From NCBI GenBank assembly GCA_036346205.1, contig JARFJB010001278.1, positions 1,063,501 through 1,127,500 on the forward strand: DNA of 64,000 nt, read 5' to 3'. Positions 12,025-22,869 of this stretch are shown piece after piece. Every line of letters begins with the position of its first letter. The stretch's first letter is position 1. The notes beneath the pieces are model-generated. The model had not been told where the DNA came from. It worked only from the letters and a program-made list of their open reading frames with translations, and did no database searches. Made by a program: the position numbers and the translations under genes. Source of the stretch: Vesta saturnalis. Lineage: Eukaryota; Arthropoda; Insecta; Coleoptera; Lampyridae.

Positions 12025-13759
12025 CTATGCATGTACTGTTAAAAGGAAACAAAAAATAAAGGAAAGAAATCTGTTCGTACAAAACAAAAACAGGGAAATT
12101 AAATAGTTAGATAAGTAAATAAACAAATAACAAGTAATAAGCAACCAGGCAGGGATGTTGCAGTAATGAGTTTGAGGTATTGTGTGACCTTGTTTTAGGT
12201 TTTGGGAGTCTGTTAGTCCAACTGGCTGAGTATACAAGCCATAACACTGTCAGCTTTGTGAACGAAACAAAGGTTGTTTCCTCAGTTTCACACCGCGCCC
12301 TTTTGTTCTTCTTGGGTTTCGATGCCATTGGTTTTGGGTGATATAATGTAATATAATGTATTAGTCTCGGGGTTTAGTTGAGTTCTAGATGGTTTGGTTT
12401 AGTTTACTGTGTTTTACTGAGGTAATTTTTTGTTTTGGTTAGGTTAGCTTGTTCTTTTAGACTAAGGAAAGTTAGTAACTTGGGGATACTTTAGGAAAAA
12501 AACGGGGGAAGTGTCATGTGTGGATGAGTTTTGCGTACTTTCGAATACGATTATGTTATTATTTTTGAATGAAAATTATAGAAAGGTATTGTAGTCTTAT
12601 TTTACAGAAAAATACTTACTGTGGTAAATGGGATTATTTACACTCTACCTTAATGTTGGGTTTATCCAAAACGTATTTGAGAATTTGTTACAGTTGATTA
12701 GGCTTCTTAGGTTTGTGGATAACATTTTCACCTGTAGGCCTTGTAAAGGATTGTAAGAAGTTGTGACTAACAGATTCCATCGTAATGTTACGAATTATTG
12801 GGGCTAGTGGGAATTGCAAACAAATTATCCTGCCTTTGGTTTATGAATAAATAAGTGCAATTGAAAGTTCTATATGAACTTTTAAGCATCCCCAGGACAA
12901 TTGTGGTTTGTTGAAAAAAATGTTTGCCACAGTTAGATGAGATTTCGTGCTGGATAGTACCTAACTTCTACTATTGGAGTAATTCCGCCTTCTGTAGATA
13001 AATAAAATTATATGCGGGTATTAAAGATCAGCGCGTCAACTCTTTAGTTTACGTTACTGTGGGGAAAATAGAGTAACCCAAGAGCAGCTAAGAAATTCTG
13101 AGCAAGCTGCTGAATATTGTAATGTATGTTCTAATAGAATATTGCACAAATGCTTTAAAAATTAAATTGCGAATCTGAGAATAATTGTAACAAAGAATAA
13201 TATCTATGTTTCGTAAATTTATGCACTTAAACAAGAGATTTCATCAAACTAACGTTTCACTATAAAAGCTTTTGCTGTTGGTTCCACCGTTAAGTGCAAC
13301 CTCAACATTTGTTTATGGTTTGCACTCCAATATGGGAAATTTTATATTTATAATCATGTTTGTGTTTGGATGAGGATGAAATTGTTTGGATATATTAATG
13401 AATATATATTTGATATGTTTGAAACATCAGATCCAAAAGTTTTTAATCTAATATTGTGATCATCGCCTTAAGATGAATCAGCTCTATCTGTAAATTCTGT
13501 TTGTCAAAACTCATCCTTTCCAAATAAGTGTGAATGAAGTTGACAAGCTTGTATACTCCTGAAGCCCTTTGGTATGTTGGAGGAGGTGACTGTTCTAGCA
13601 TACGCTAAACCAATTACTTCAGATTAATCTTGTATTGTCTATGGCTTGCCAAGGTTATTGGGATATAAGCATTAAATGTTTGATTGAACTATCGCGTAAA
13701 TGGCTTACAAAACAGATACCTTAAATTTATAACACCATTTCTTTTATTTAGCCTCTCCG
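11630..13759. other. AT-rich stretch with a TA microsatellite; no recognised gene
   Basis: Contains the TA tract 11974-12018. On the minus strand, 12330-12240 begins an ORF with a short Lys/Arg-rich head (MASKPKKNKRARC) that loses coding character after about 30 residues; I cannot assign it. The rest (12330-13760) shows no ORF, RNA or inverted repeats that I can support. Confidence 0.35.
11974..12018. repeat. TA microsatellite
   Basis: About 22 uninterrupted TA units. Confidence 0.95.
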
Positions 13760-14260
13760 CGGAAATATGCTGCCATGGCGGTCTAAGATAAGCAGCATTT
13801 GTTTTGTGAATTGCATTCATTCATCCATTCAAACGCGATGCTTCTTTTGTATCTGGTAGGCTTTCCTTGGTCTTGTTATCCTGCAGGAGAACCCGTGGAT
13901 AAACGATGATAGGAGAAATCGTTTTTTGATGACACCAACAGCACAACAAGCGGTAACGCAATCCTACGTTCTGTAGATATTGCGTTTTAATCCCTGTTTT
14001 TGTCTCTGTTGTGTAATCACATTCTGCGGTTTGTAGGGGGATTCTGGTCCGAACTGCATTAAAAATTTGATAGAACTGATCGACGCTGCATTTATTAAAA
14101 GGCAGACTCGGGATTACACGGTGAGTCAGCTGGGTGCCTGCTTATAAAGCTAGTTGTAGAAGGCTGCTCAATTTTTTTATCCAGTTCTAATATTTCATTG
14201 CTTCGCTTGCCAAACGATAAAACCAGCTTTTTGGCTGTAATAGGTGCCATATTTTAATAA
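13760..14260 (-). pseudogene. Probable decayed pogo-type transposase fragment
   Basis: On the minus strand, short stretches recall the pogo/CENP-B-like DDE domain: FNKCSVDQFYQI (helix before the catalytic domain), then ETKTGIKTQYLQNVG around 13960-14010 where related transposases have a DETG motif, and ISPIIVYPRVL near 13890-13925 where they have a PxxxFPR-type segment. Stops and frame changes are frequent, so this is a weak match from memory of the family, supported by the clearer pogo copy 1.2 kb downstream. Another degenerate transposase is possible. Confidence 0.35.
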
Positions 14261-15069
14261 ATGTTCATTTAACAATGTTTTTTTTCTGAGCTAGCAAAGG
14301 TTTGGAAGGTGTGGTAGTTTGGTGAAAACGCAATACTTGCATCCGTTTTATTTTTGTTTGCGTAGCGGATCAAAATCATCTGACCTTTAAACTTTTTCGA
14401 CTTCTTCTCTGACATCAATTTTTATGAATACTGATAGCGTTTTTTTTTAAATGTTCGTCAGATACCTGATTTTCCAATTTACTCCATTTTCAGAAGTGTG
14501 TTTCTCACAATTTAGGTTAGACGGCAACTACAAACCATTTACATTTCGTTTGATACAAATTTCTTGCCTAAAAGTTTAGGTTAAGAAACTCTTTTTTGTA
14601 ACTGTAACCTTTTTAGTAATACAACAGTAAAATTCATACACAAGCGTTACTCACTATGTGGTAAGCAACCAATAAAACGCGTGTGTATTGCTGATTAAAT
14701 AAATCAATATTTTTAAGCTGTATTTATCCTTGCCAGTGCCCTAGTGGTTTGGGTCTCGATTACCTCCTACATAATAAGGTAGACCAGCTTAATCGCATTC
14801 CTGTTCGTTTAATTAAATGGCTCTAGTATGAAAACATGAACAGGCCTTACTAACACAAAAAAATTAAATAATACTTAATCTAACAGAAAATTTAAACAAG
14901 AATGACTTTAAAAAAAGCATAGAGAAGCAACAAACCTCACAATGCGATAATGTGTAATATATGGTATGTATATATGGCCTAATGAACACGTATTTAGCGC
15001 CTTCAGAGTACGCATAAGAGGGTAGTTTCTCACATATTTCAAATGATGCGGTTTTGATTCAAATATAAC
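14261..15069. other. AT-rich spacer
   Basis: No ORF above noise, no RNA gene, and no inverted repeat found by eye. Confidence 0.35.
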
Positions 15070-16514
15070 AAATAGTCGTCAGGCGACAAGTTTTAATACA
15101 CAGGAGACGAGAACCCGTCTTCTAAAATAAAAGGCGTATAGTACGATTTGTTGCATCACCATCATTTCTTTTTCTGCCAAACAGTCAGATCGAGCGGTTC
15201 GAGTTTGTTTGACGTATGGGGTGGGAAAGTCACCATTACGACTCCTACTTCCGAAGCATATTCCTGCCTCCATCGACAAGTGCGTTTCATGATTATCCAA
15301 TATAAGGATAATGCGTTCATTTTTTGATGGTTTAAAGCATTAAGATGTTTCAAAAATTTGAAGAAAAGTGAGTCGTTGCTCCACCGAAGGGATTTACACC
15401 ACCAATAGTGCAAGTGGTGCTCCCTTAATCATAAATTCTTGGTAGTTTACACGCGGAAACATTAGCATAGGCGGAATGTGATTGTCGATAGTATTAACTG
15501 CCGCACAATTAACGTGACCAATTGTCCACGTTCCGCTGATGCTAGACTCCCTATCTGTTTCACTCCTTTTGCCGCAATGATTTTACTTGGTCTTTGCACA
15601 GTTGCTAGCTCAGTTTCATCAGTATTCCAAATACGTTCGGGAAGTATTGGGCCAAACTGCTTGGGAACCCTGCACTTCACCACAAGACATTTAAACACAT
15701 GACACTTCCCCATGGACATTCTCACACGCCAACACTTCCACACACCGACACCTCCACACATTTCAACACATGAGTTTTCCCCATATTTAAATGGGTTTTG
15801 CCATTTATTTTTGTAGAATTGGGGGGTCTCTGACACATTTCAAGAAAACCATACATGTATACCAGGTGTATATATCGTTCTGCCCGGTCAAAATTTCAAG
15901 TTTTTAACTTCAGAAACACCAGAAATTTTTCAACTTTAAGTTTTTGTGTTAACACCTGCTATTACAATTAAAAGGTTGTTAAGGAAATATTATTTAATAA
16001 AGTCCAGACTATTTAATTGAGCGTTTAAGGTTTATAACTAAATTTATTTTCAACTGCTTAACTTTTATTAAGTTGTTAGGTACCTATTAATTTTTATTCC
16101 ATTTTAATTATATTTTAAGTTGTCTTTAATATAAAAAATTAGTATATATTAGTTTATTTGAATTTATCTTAAACTGTTTAATCTATATTAAGTTGTTAAT
16201 TACCTATTAATTATGTAATTATAAATTAAAAATTCCGTAAATTTAATTATATTTTAGTATAAATAATATAAATAATATTATACAATTTTATTATATATGA
16301 AATGTGGGGAAAAGTCGTGTGCTAAAATGTCGGTGTGTGGAAGTGTTGGCTTGTGGAAATGTCCGTAGGGAAATGTCAAGTGTTTAAATGTCGCGTGGTG
16401 AAATGTCATAAATTCAAACCGCCTATGAACACCTTCAATGTTGGCGAAGAAGCTGTTAATGCCATTTCTAATAGAAAGTGATTTGGATAGTCTCTGCATA
16501 AACAGTCTGGGCAT
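15070..16514 (-). pseudogene. Pogo-like (CENP-B/Tigger group) transposase split by a MITE
   Basis: Read on the minus strand, 16514-16410 gives FMQRLSKSLSIRN and SFFANIEGVHRRFEF, the end of the DNA-binding region. After the inserted MITE (16408-15671), 15670-15460 gives PERIWNTDETELATVQ, holding the first catalytic Asp, then the SAERGQLVT segment. A frame change leads to 15413-15079 with ILDNHETHLS-like residues in one frame (second Asp in DNHETH) and TFPPHTSNKLEPLD in another (third Asp). The order and spacing match DDE_1 transposases of the pogo group. There are several frameshifts, and residues between SIR and SFF are missing. Non-functional. Confidence 0.75.
15671..16408. mobile_element. 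MITE inserted in the pogo transposase
   Basis: The ends 15671-15795 and 16290-16408 are inverted copies. Each arm is built from near-repeats of a GACATTTCCACACG-like unit of about 16-20 bp (ACATTTAAACAC, GACAYTTCCC, CAACACTTCCACACACCGACA). The interior is AT-rich and contains two direct copies of TTAAGTTGTTARKTACCTATTAAT. No ORF. The flanking pogo protein resumes on each side, which fixes the limits to within a few bases. I could not identify a clear target duplication. Confidence 0.7.
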
Positions 16515-18539
16515 GCATCCTGTGTAGTTTTTAATTCCAGCCCCTGAAGGTTACGCAACCGTGGGCACGTATCTTAATTGTTGGCTTCTTGTCAGGGTCA
16601 TTTCCAACCCTTGATGGCGTTTTCAAGTTCCTTGATGGCCTTTTCAATCCTTGATGTTGTATTTACTTTTGATCGTATTGTCACGGGTTTCGGTGGTGGT
16701 CAATGAAGCTTGTCCTCAACGAAGTCCAACAAAAATTAAACCTTGCTTGGAAATATTTTACTATTTATACTTACGGTATTTTATTAATAAGTGACACTCC
16801 TGGACGGTTGCGGACAGCGGTCATTCGCTCCAGGGGCTAAAAAACGGATTCGGGCGCCACCCAAAGGTAAGCTACTGTTCTTGCGTCTTTGGGTCCACTT
16901 CTGAACGTATACGATTTTCCTAACAGGCTTCTTAGGGTTTCCCAAAACTCCTACCTAAAACTCAACTAATTCGAACGAACGGCGGATACGGTAGACAAAG
17001 GTCACAGGTCCCCTTGACAAACAAAATTCCTTCACCAATGATAGATGAAAATGAATGATTCTTAGTAAATGCGAACTCTATCAATTTATTTAAATTTCAA
17101 GGGTTACGGTTTTAAATGGAGGCGGTGATAAGTAACAAAGTAACTCTTTATTACTTGTCAAAATAAATTTAACTAACTCGATTACAGAGCAGGTGTCTAC
17201 TAAGTTCAGTTATATTAATTAATATCTAAACTACGCTTTACCTCATACTCATTTACAAAATTGCAGCTTTCGATCTGAATACTAGAACCAGTAAGAACGA
17301 AAGATAAAATTTTTGGTAATGTCACTTACGTATGTAGAGTACGACGTGGGGACGGCTGGAAATTTCATCTCTTCAACGAGAGGCCGCAGCGCATTAACCT
17401 GTTTTAATTAATATTAAATCAATAAACGAGCTAGTATTTATTTCATCGTGTTAAAATTATTATTTGTGAAATAACAGAGCGATTGATATAATATGTGGTC
17501 AGTTCCTGTTAACAAAAAATATTCATTCTACATAATGGTTTATTTAATGATTATTAACGCTTTTGTCCCGTTAGAACTTAAATTTACAGAAGTCAATTGC
17601 TTATTGCACACGTGTTAGACGGTTGGAATATTATTAAAATACTTTTCAAGATTACAATATTCCGTTGTAGTTAGGATTCATAGAAATTATTGCAGGTTTC
17701 ACTTTAATTATTTATATCGAAAATATTATTCAACAATGCAATTTTCCTAAGAAATAAATTAATCAATTTTATGACGGTGTTAATTTTTCCTTATTTTACT
17801 AATTTAAAACTCACTTAATTACAAGATATATTTTTAATATAAACTAAACTATTACTTATTATCTTTTAATTTCGGAATATCAAAAAGAAAACTTGCATTT
17901 ATATTAACGGTGTAGTTATTTATAGTGCTTAATTCTACTCTTATCAATATTTAATCGGTGCATCATTAGTTAATTTACGGACTTAATTATTGTTTGTTAT
18001 TAATGAAGTAAAAGGAAAAAACTAATCTTCACAGTATCAAGAGTAATTTTGGCAGCCCAGTTTTTAATTATGTCATGATTAAATTTTTGGTCGGCCAGTA
18101 TGTCTGCAGAATATCTTGTCTGCCCTTTTTGTTATGACGGGAAATTTGAAATAGTATTCTAAGGGGATCCTCATCGACTTCTACCAAAACGTTTAGGTTA
18201 TTACCAGTAATAAAAGATAAAGAGGTTTTAATAACTTATTGTAGGTAATTCTATTTTTAAGATTACATAAAACACATCTCATGTGCCAACAGCATCATCC
18301 TTCTTATCTATTAGATCTTCAGTTACCACTTTTTTTCCCTAGTCGTGAGTGAAACTTTACAACAGTTTTAGACAGGTGTGAGATGGTTCTGATCCAATAA
18401 ACCACTTGAACTGTCAACATGCAACCTACTGAACACTGTAATTGAGTAACCAAAAAATCCATACAAAAGCAATGTGTTTCTAATGATACGGTGTACTACA
18501 ACTTAAAGGTAAAGGTAATGGTGAAAACAACTAAATTAG
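16515..18539. other. Mostly AT-rich DNA without recognised genes
   Basis: The part 16540-17040 is GC-richer; its minus strand has a short Lys/Glu-rich stretch (KAIKELENAIKGW) repeated in style but not in a sustained ORF. From 17040 to 18540 the sequence is AT-rich and featureless. It may include flanks of the element that carried the DNA polymerase fragment just downstream. Confidence 0.3.
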
Positions 18540-19410
18540 TAGAGACCTATAATTTCCGGTATCGTGTATTATAATGTAAAATATATCTAAAAGCGTGACA
18601 TAACCATTCTCCTTTTGGCAAGTACACAGGTTCGATACCGTCTAACACTAAAGCCTTTAGAGTGTCAAAATTAACAATCTGTTAATTTTTATAATTTAAA
18701 GTGATGCCCTCAGCTTTACAGACTGTTGTGTATTCATTGTTAAGTGTAGAGAACACCTTGTACGCGTAATTCTTAGGCTCTTCACTTACAAACTCCGTGA
18801 TTCTACTACCGGCTGCGTAGTCCTCCACCTCAACGGTCATGTCGCCCAGAAAATCACCCACAGGTAGAGCCCACTCACCAGGACTTTGCATAAAAATCAC
18901 CGAATCTGTATCAAAGTACAAAACCCGTTCGGAAAATTTCTCTATGTAGCTGTACAGCACCAGGCGAGCATTGGCGGTTGTATAAACGGTCAAGACGACA
19001 TTGACAGTATTGAGCGGTTCCACCCCGTCCTTGAGTCTAAGCCAGTTTTCGCCCATAACTTCCTCGTTAACGTGTACAATGGACCGGACCTTCTTGGAAA
19101 GAGCGATTATAATTTTTCAAAGCTAGTGCGGTTCAGGAATTATGCTGGTTTGTGTTAAATTGTCCTTTTGCCCAAACTTACCCCAAAATGAACTTAAAAG
19201 TAATTTTGAAATATATCTAAGCCCAGGATTAGCGCAAATTTTGTTTTTATCGTCGTCGTTACACCACGAAGGCCAGTGCGATCACGTTTTGAGGAAGTTA
19301 TCGACGTAACTCAAGAAAAGACCTCCGCTCATACTACCTCGGTCGTATTGGCGAACCTCGTACTCCCACACTTCAAAGGCTTTTCAAATTCGATAGCCTA
19401 AGAGGCTAAA
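18540..19410 (-). pseudogene. Family-B DNA polymerase fragment (Polinton/adintovirus-like)
   Basis: On the minus strand the order is: FEVWEYEVRQYD and GGLFLSYVDNFLK (palm insertion region, 19400-19300), a Trp-Cys-Asp-Asp-Asp-Lys segment, NPGLRYISKLLLSSFWGKFGQ (the polymerase B motif region, about 19230-19160), then the ORF 19056-18682 with the metal-binding motif FDTDSVIF and the EPKNYAYK segment, and finally NFDTLKALVLDGI downstream of a stop. DTDS is the catalytic motif C of family-B polymerases, and NSFWGKFGQ-like motifs are typical of protein-primed polymerases in Polintons and related viruses. There is at least one frameshift plus two stops, and the exonuclease domain is absent. It is clearly a different lineage from the polymerase at 39300-43163, which has TDTDSL and NLYG motifs. 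Confidence 0.75.
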
Positions 19411-20592
19411 TGAGTTACTAAACAAAATAAAAGAATTAAAACTTGACATAAAATTTTATGAAATGAACAGAAAAGTGAATGATTTTCAGCTTAGCAAGGC
19501 ATAAAAGTCAGCATGAGAAAGATTGTGTAATAGTGCTTTTCATGCTGGTATAATTATATATAAGTGTGTGTATATAGTTTTAAATTGGCAAATGAGCAGT
19601 TTATATCTTAACAATTCTTAATACGATTAAATGAAAAATAATATTTTGCTAACAATAGCCACATGCTACTGAGATCTCGAAATTATCTCTCATTTACGCA
19701 TTTGAAGTGTTGAGTTTAATTAAAGTACACGTATTCTTGTGTGTATATTTAAATTTGGAAATTTGTCCCATTCCTGATTTTTTTTTGAAAACATGATTAC
19801 TCTAGTGTGTGTGTTTTTGTTTCTGGGTGATCGTAAGTAAGTACAAAAAGTAGTTTAAAATTTGAATTTTAGTTTAATGGACCAGTCTTAATATTTTTTG
19901 TAAAATAAAATATCCAATAAAGTGTCACTTGCAACCATGTTTCCAAAAAATATTTTTTTGACAGGGACATAGGGCCAAATTCAAATTCGGGAGGGCGTTC
20001 TTTTTAGGACTTAGCCTTCTTCTTTTCCCCCCACCCCGCCCAGATCCCCTCACATGCACACGTTCACACTCGCTCATGCTGCATCTCTTTCCATTCCTTT
20101 GGACGCATGTCTTTTCACATTTATTCCGAGATACATATACTAACACATAAATTTATTTTCTTTAGTGCATATTGTCACCATGAATTTGTGCAACTCACAT
20201 TACACACTTGCAGTTCATTAACTAACATTTATTTTATTTTACGCTCATACATAGCTCTAAAATTTAATGCATTACACAATTACAATCCCTTTATTTTTTT
20301 ATATTGCATATTCCTTATTCCATATAAATATAAAGGTTATTATATTTTTACTGAAAATTTTTCATTTAACGCTTACTTTTAGGATTCTATACATTATTTC
20401 CTTAACGTAGAGCACTTCAATTTTATAGCACAAGCTGCATTGTGACTTAAACTTTTTTTTGTACAAATTTTTTGTTGTAGTAAAATTTTTAGGATAATGG
20501 AAACTGTTTCACGACAAATAGTAAAGCATGAAACAATTTAACATTAATTAATTTTTTATGTATTACAAACAAATCTACGCCCAACAGAAACT

Positions 20593-20858
20593 ATTTTAAA
20601 CAGAAAACTACTTACTAGCACTAATTAACAAAATAAATAACTAAACCTAAACACCTAAATTTTCGAAGGTATATAATACTTTTTGTGTCTCTTGAATGTT
20701 TTGGCACACTTTTGTCATTTTAAACAGAAAACTACTTACTAGCATTAATTAACAAAATAAATAACCCACCCTAAACTCTTAAATTTTCTTAAGGTATATA
20801 ACACTATTTGTGCTTCTTGAATGTTTTGGCGCACTTTTGCAATTTTAAACAGAATATG
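20593..20858. repeat. Tandem repeat, unit about 125 bp
   Basis: Two full units beginning ATTTTAAACAGAAAACTACT (20593 and 20717) and the start of a third at 20842, which runs directly into the TA microsatellite. Confidence 0.85.
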
Positions 20859-20863
<5 letters not shown>

Positions 20864-20934
<71 letters not shown>

Positions 20935-20947
20935 TATATATATATAT

Positions 20948-21026
<79 letters not shown>
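20864..21026. repeat. Long TA microsatellite with central AAT/ATT interruptions
   Basis: About 160 bp of TA with TAATATATTATA interruptions in the middle, making it strongly self-complementary. Apparent Tyr-Ile repeat ORFs here are artefacts. Confidence 0.95.
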
Positions 21027-21030
<4 letters not shown>

Positions 21031-21236
21031 ATAAACTGTTTCAAAAATTACGTTCTTTGTGTACTAAGGTATGTAGTTTTGATATACGTGAAGCCCATAA
21101 ATAAAAGATTTCGATCACTCATAATTTTTATCAGAAACCTATTGTGGTGAATATGCAACGTCATGCACGTTTTACATATTTTTGATTTTCAATGATGTTG
21201 TAGTATTGCAATATTGCGCATTTAAAAAATGTTGTT

Positions 21237-22601
21237 GTGTGTTTTGCAGACCGCTTATATACCGAACCTAGCATGAACGGTGATAAGGAACGGCCATTGA
21301 CTCAGCGAGAATTGGCAAGCATTGCTGAAAATTTTGACTATTGGTCAGAGAGCGAAAACGGTTTAGATTATTCTGATACTGACAGCATCGCTGATCAACA
21401 TATGAGTCAGAAGAATTAAATGCTGCAGAAGCTACTCTCACTGAAGGGTTCGTAGAAAAAGAGGACAACGATTCTGAAATCCATAATAGTGATCAGAAAA
21501 ATAATGAAGAAATTATATGTAAGAATAATTCTAGAAAAAATAAGAATTTGTCGAAGAGGAATGTGTTATGGAGGCATCAATCTTTACGTCTGAATGACTT
21601 ACAGTTAGCATTTCATGGCGATACTCAATTACCTCCAGAAGTTATGTCTCTGGATACTCCTTACAGTTTTTAAAAATGTTTTTTCCCTAACGAATTTATA
21701 ATACAGAAGAATCAAATTTATATGTTAAACAACACAACCCAAATAATAGTACGTGTTTGACTGCAGACGATATCAGGTAATATATGGGCATCTGCTACTA
21801 CATGTCAGTAGTACATTTACCAAGTGTGAGATCGTATTGGAGCGCAGATTTAGGATACAATCGTATTAGAACTGTGATGCCTATGAATAAATTTGAGAAG
21901 ATACGGCGTTATATCCACTTCAATGACAACTCAAACCATTTAGCCCGTGAACATCAAGATCACGATCGACTACATAAGCTGCGACTCCTAATAGATCACC
22001 TAAATCAAAAGTTATCAAGTATCCCTTAGGAACAATTCCTTGCAGTTGACGAACAAACGTGTTCTACCAAAGAGACACTTTATGAAACAATATCTTCCAA
22101 TGAAACCTCACAAGTGGTGTTTCAAATTTTGGTGTTGGCAGGAGTGTCAGGATTTGCTTACCAGTTTGAAGTGTATTTTGGCCAAGAAAACTTACAGAAG
22201 AGGTCACCTAACAAACCAAATATTGGTGCGTCTGCTAATATTGTTATCCGTTTAGCCCGTATAATTCCCACAAATCAAAATTATAGACTATACTGTGATA
22301 ATTATTACACGTCATTAGAGCTAGCATTATATTTATCTAAAAGAGGTATATGCTCTCTTTCGACGTAACCGCATTCTAGATTGTAAGTTGCCTTTTGAGA
22401 AGGACCAAAAAAGAAAAACGAGGCATGTCAGGTGAGCATGACACCACTATTGATGGCGTTGACATATCAATTCTAATTTGCAAAGATAACAAATATGTTA
22501 CCCTCCTCTCAACGTATGCTGGAAAAGAACCCATCACTACAGTGAAACGATTTGACAAAAAGGAAAAAGTTATGGTTGATGTTGAATGTTCTAAATGTTA
22601 A
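21237..22601 (+). pseudogene. piggyBac-type transposase, broken
   Basis: An acidic N-terminal part (SENGLDYSDTDS) is followed after a frame break by the piggyBac DDE core: YMGICYYMSVVHLPSVRSYW, then NKFEKIRRYIHFNDNS, HDRLHKLRLLIDHL, and after a stop EQFLAVDEQTCS (catalytic Asp region). Next come KPHKWCFK/QILVLAGVSGFAYQFEVY in shifted frames, LYCDNYYTSLELALYL (second catalytic region) and RRNRI with DGVDISILICKDNKYVTLLSTYAG. These blocks and their order are those of DDE_Tnp_1_7 transposases. There are at least four lesions, and the C-terminal Cys-rich domain ends at VECSKC. The element's terminal repeats were not located. It is directly followed by a copia element. Confidence 0.8.
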
Positions 22602-22737
22602 AGTTATATGATTGATTCACATTGATATTGATTCTTAGCATGCTAACAGTTTTTTCTTTATAATAGTAGGCACTAATAAAATAGTAAAAGAAAAGTATGA
22701 TGTAGTTATGTCAATAAAATAATTTTCTGTATCTAGT

Positions 22738-22803
22738 GCGCGAAATGCTACTTTGGTGATCGAGTTAAAAAATTAGTCGAGATCACCAAAGTAGTTCACG
22801 CGC
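22738..22803. repeat. Hairpin with perfect 14-bp stem
   Basis: CTACTTTGGTGATC (22748-22761) and its exact complement (22781-22794) flank a 19-base loop. Outside the stem, GCGCGAA and TTCACGCGCG extend the pairing imperfectly. It lies between the piggyBac and copia remnants. Confidence 0.8.
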
Positions 22804-22869
22804 GTGTTACAAACAAAATTTTTTCTACAACATCAAAATACGCATATCCCTTAAAATTGTTTTAAACAA

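Larger units (their letters stand above)
19411..21236. other. Non-coding DNA with tandem repeats and a long TA tract
   Basis: No supported gene. It holds the 125-bp tandem repeat and the TA microsatellite listed separately. Confidence 0.4.

Noticed and set aside
12107..12330. Minus-strand ORF with a basic nuclear-localisation-like head
   Set aside because: Only about 30 residues look protein-like and no downstream exon could be supported.
20808..21150. Two ORFs of about 100 codons rich in Tyr-Ile
   Set aside because: They are translations of the TA microsatellite; the same applies at 34820, 35256, 39128 and 54514.
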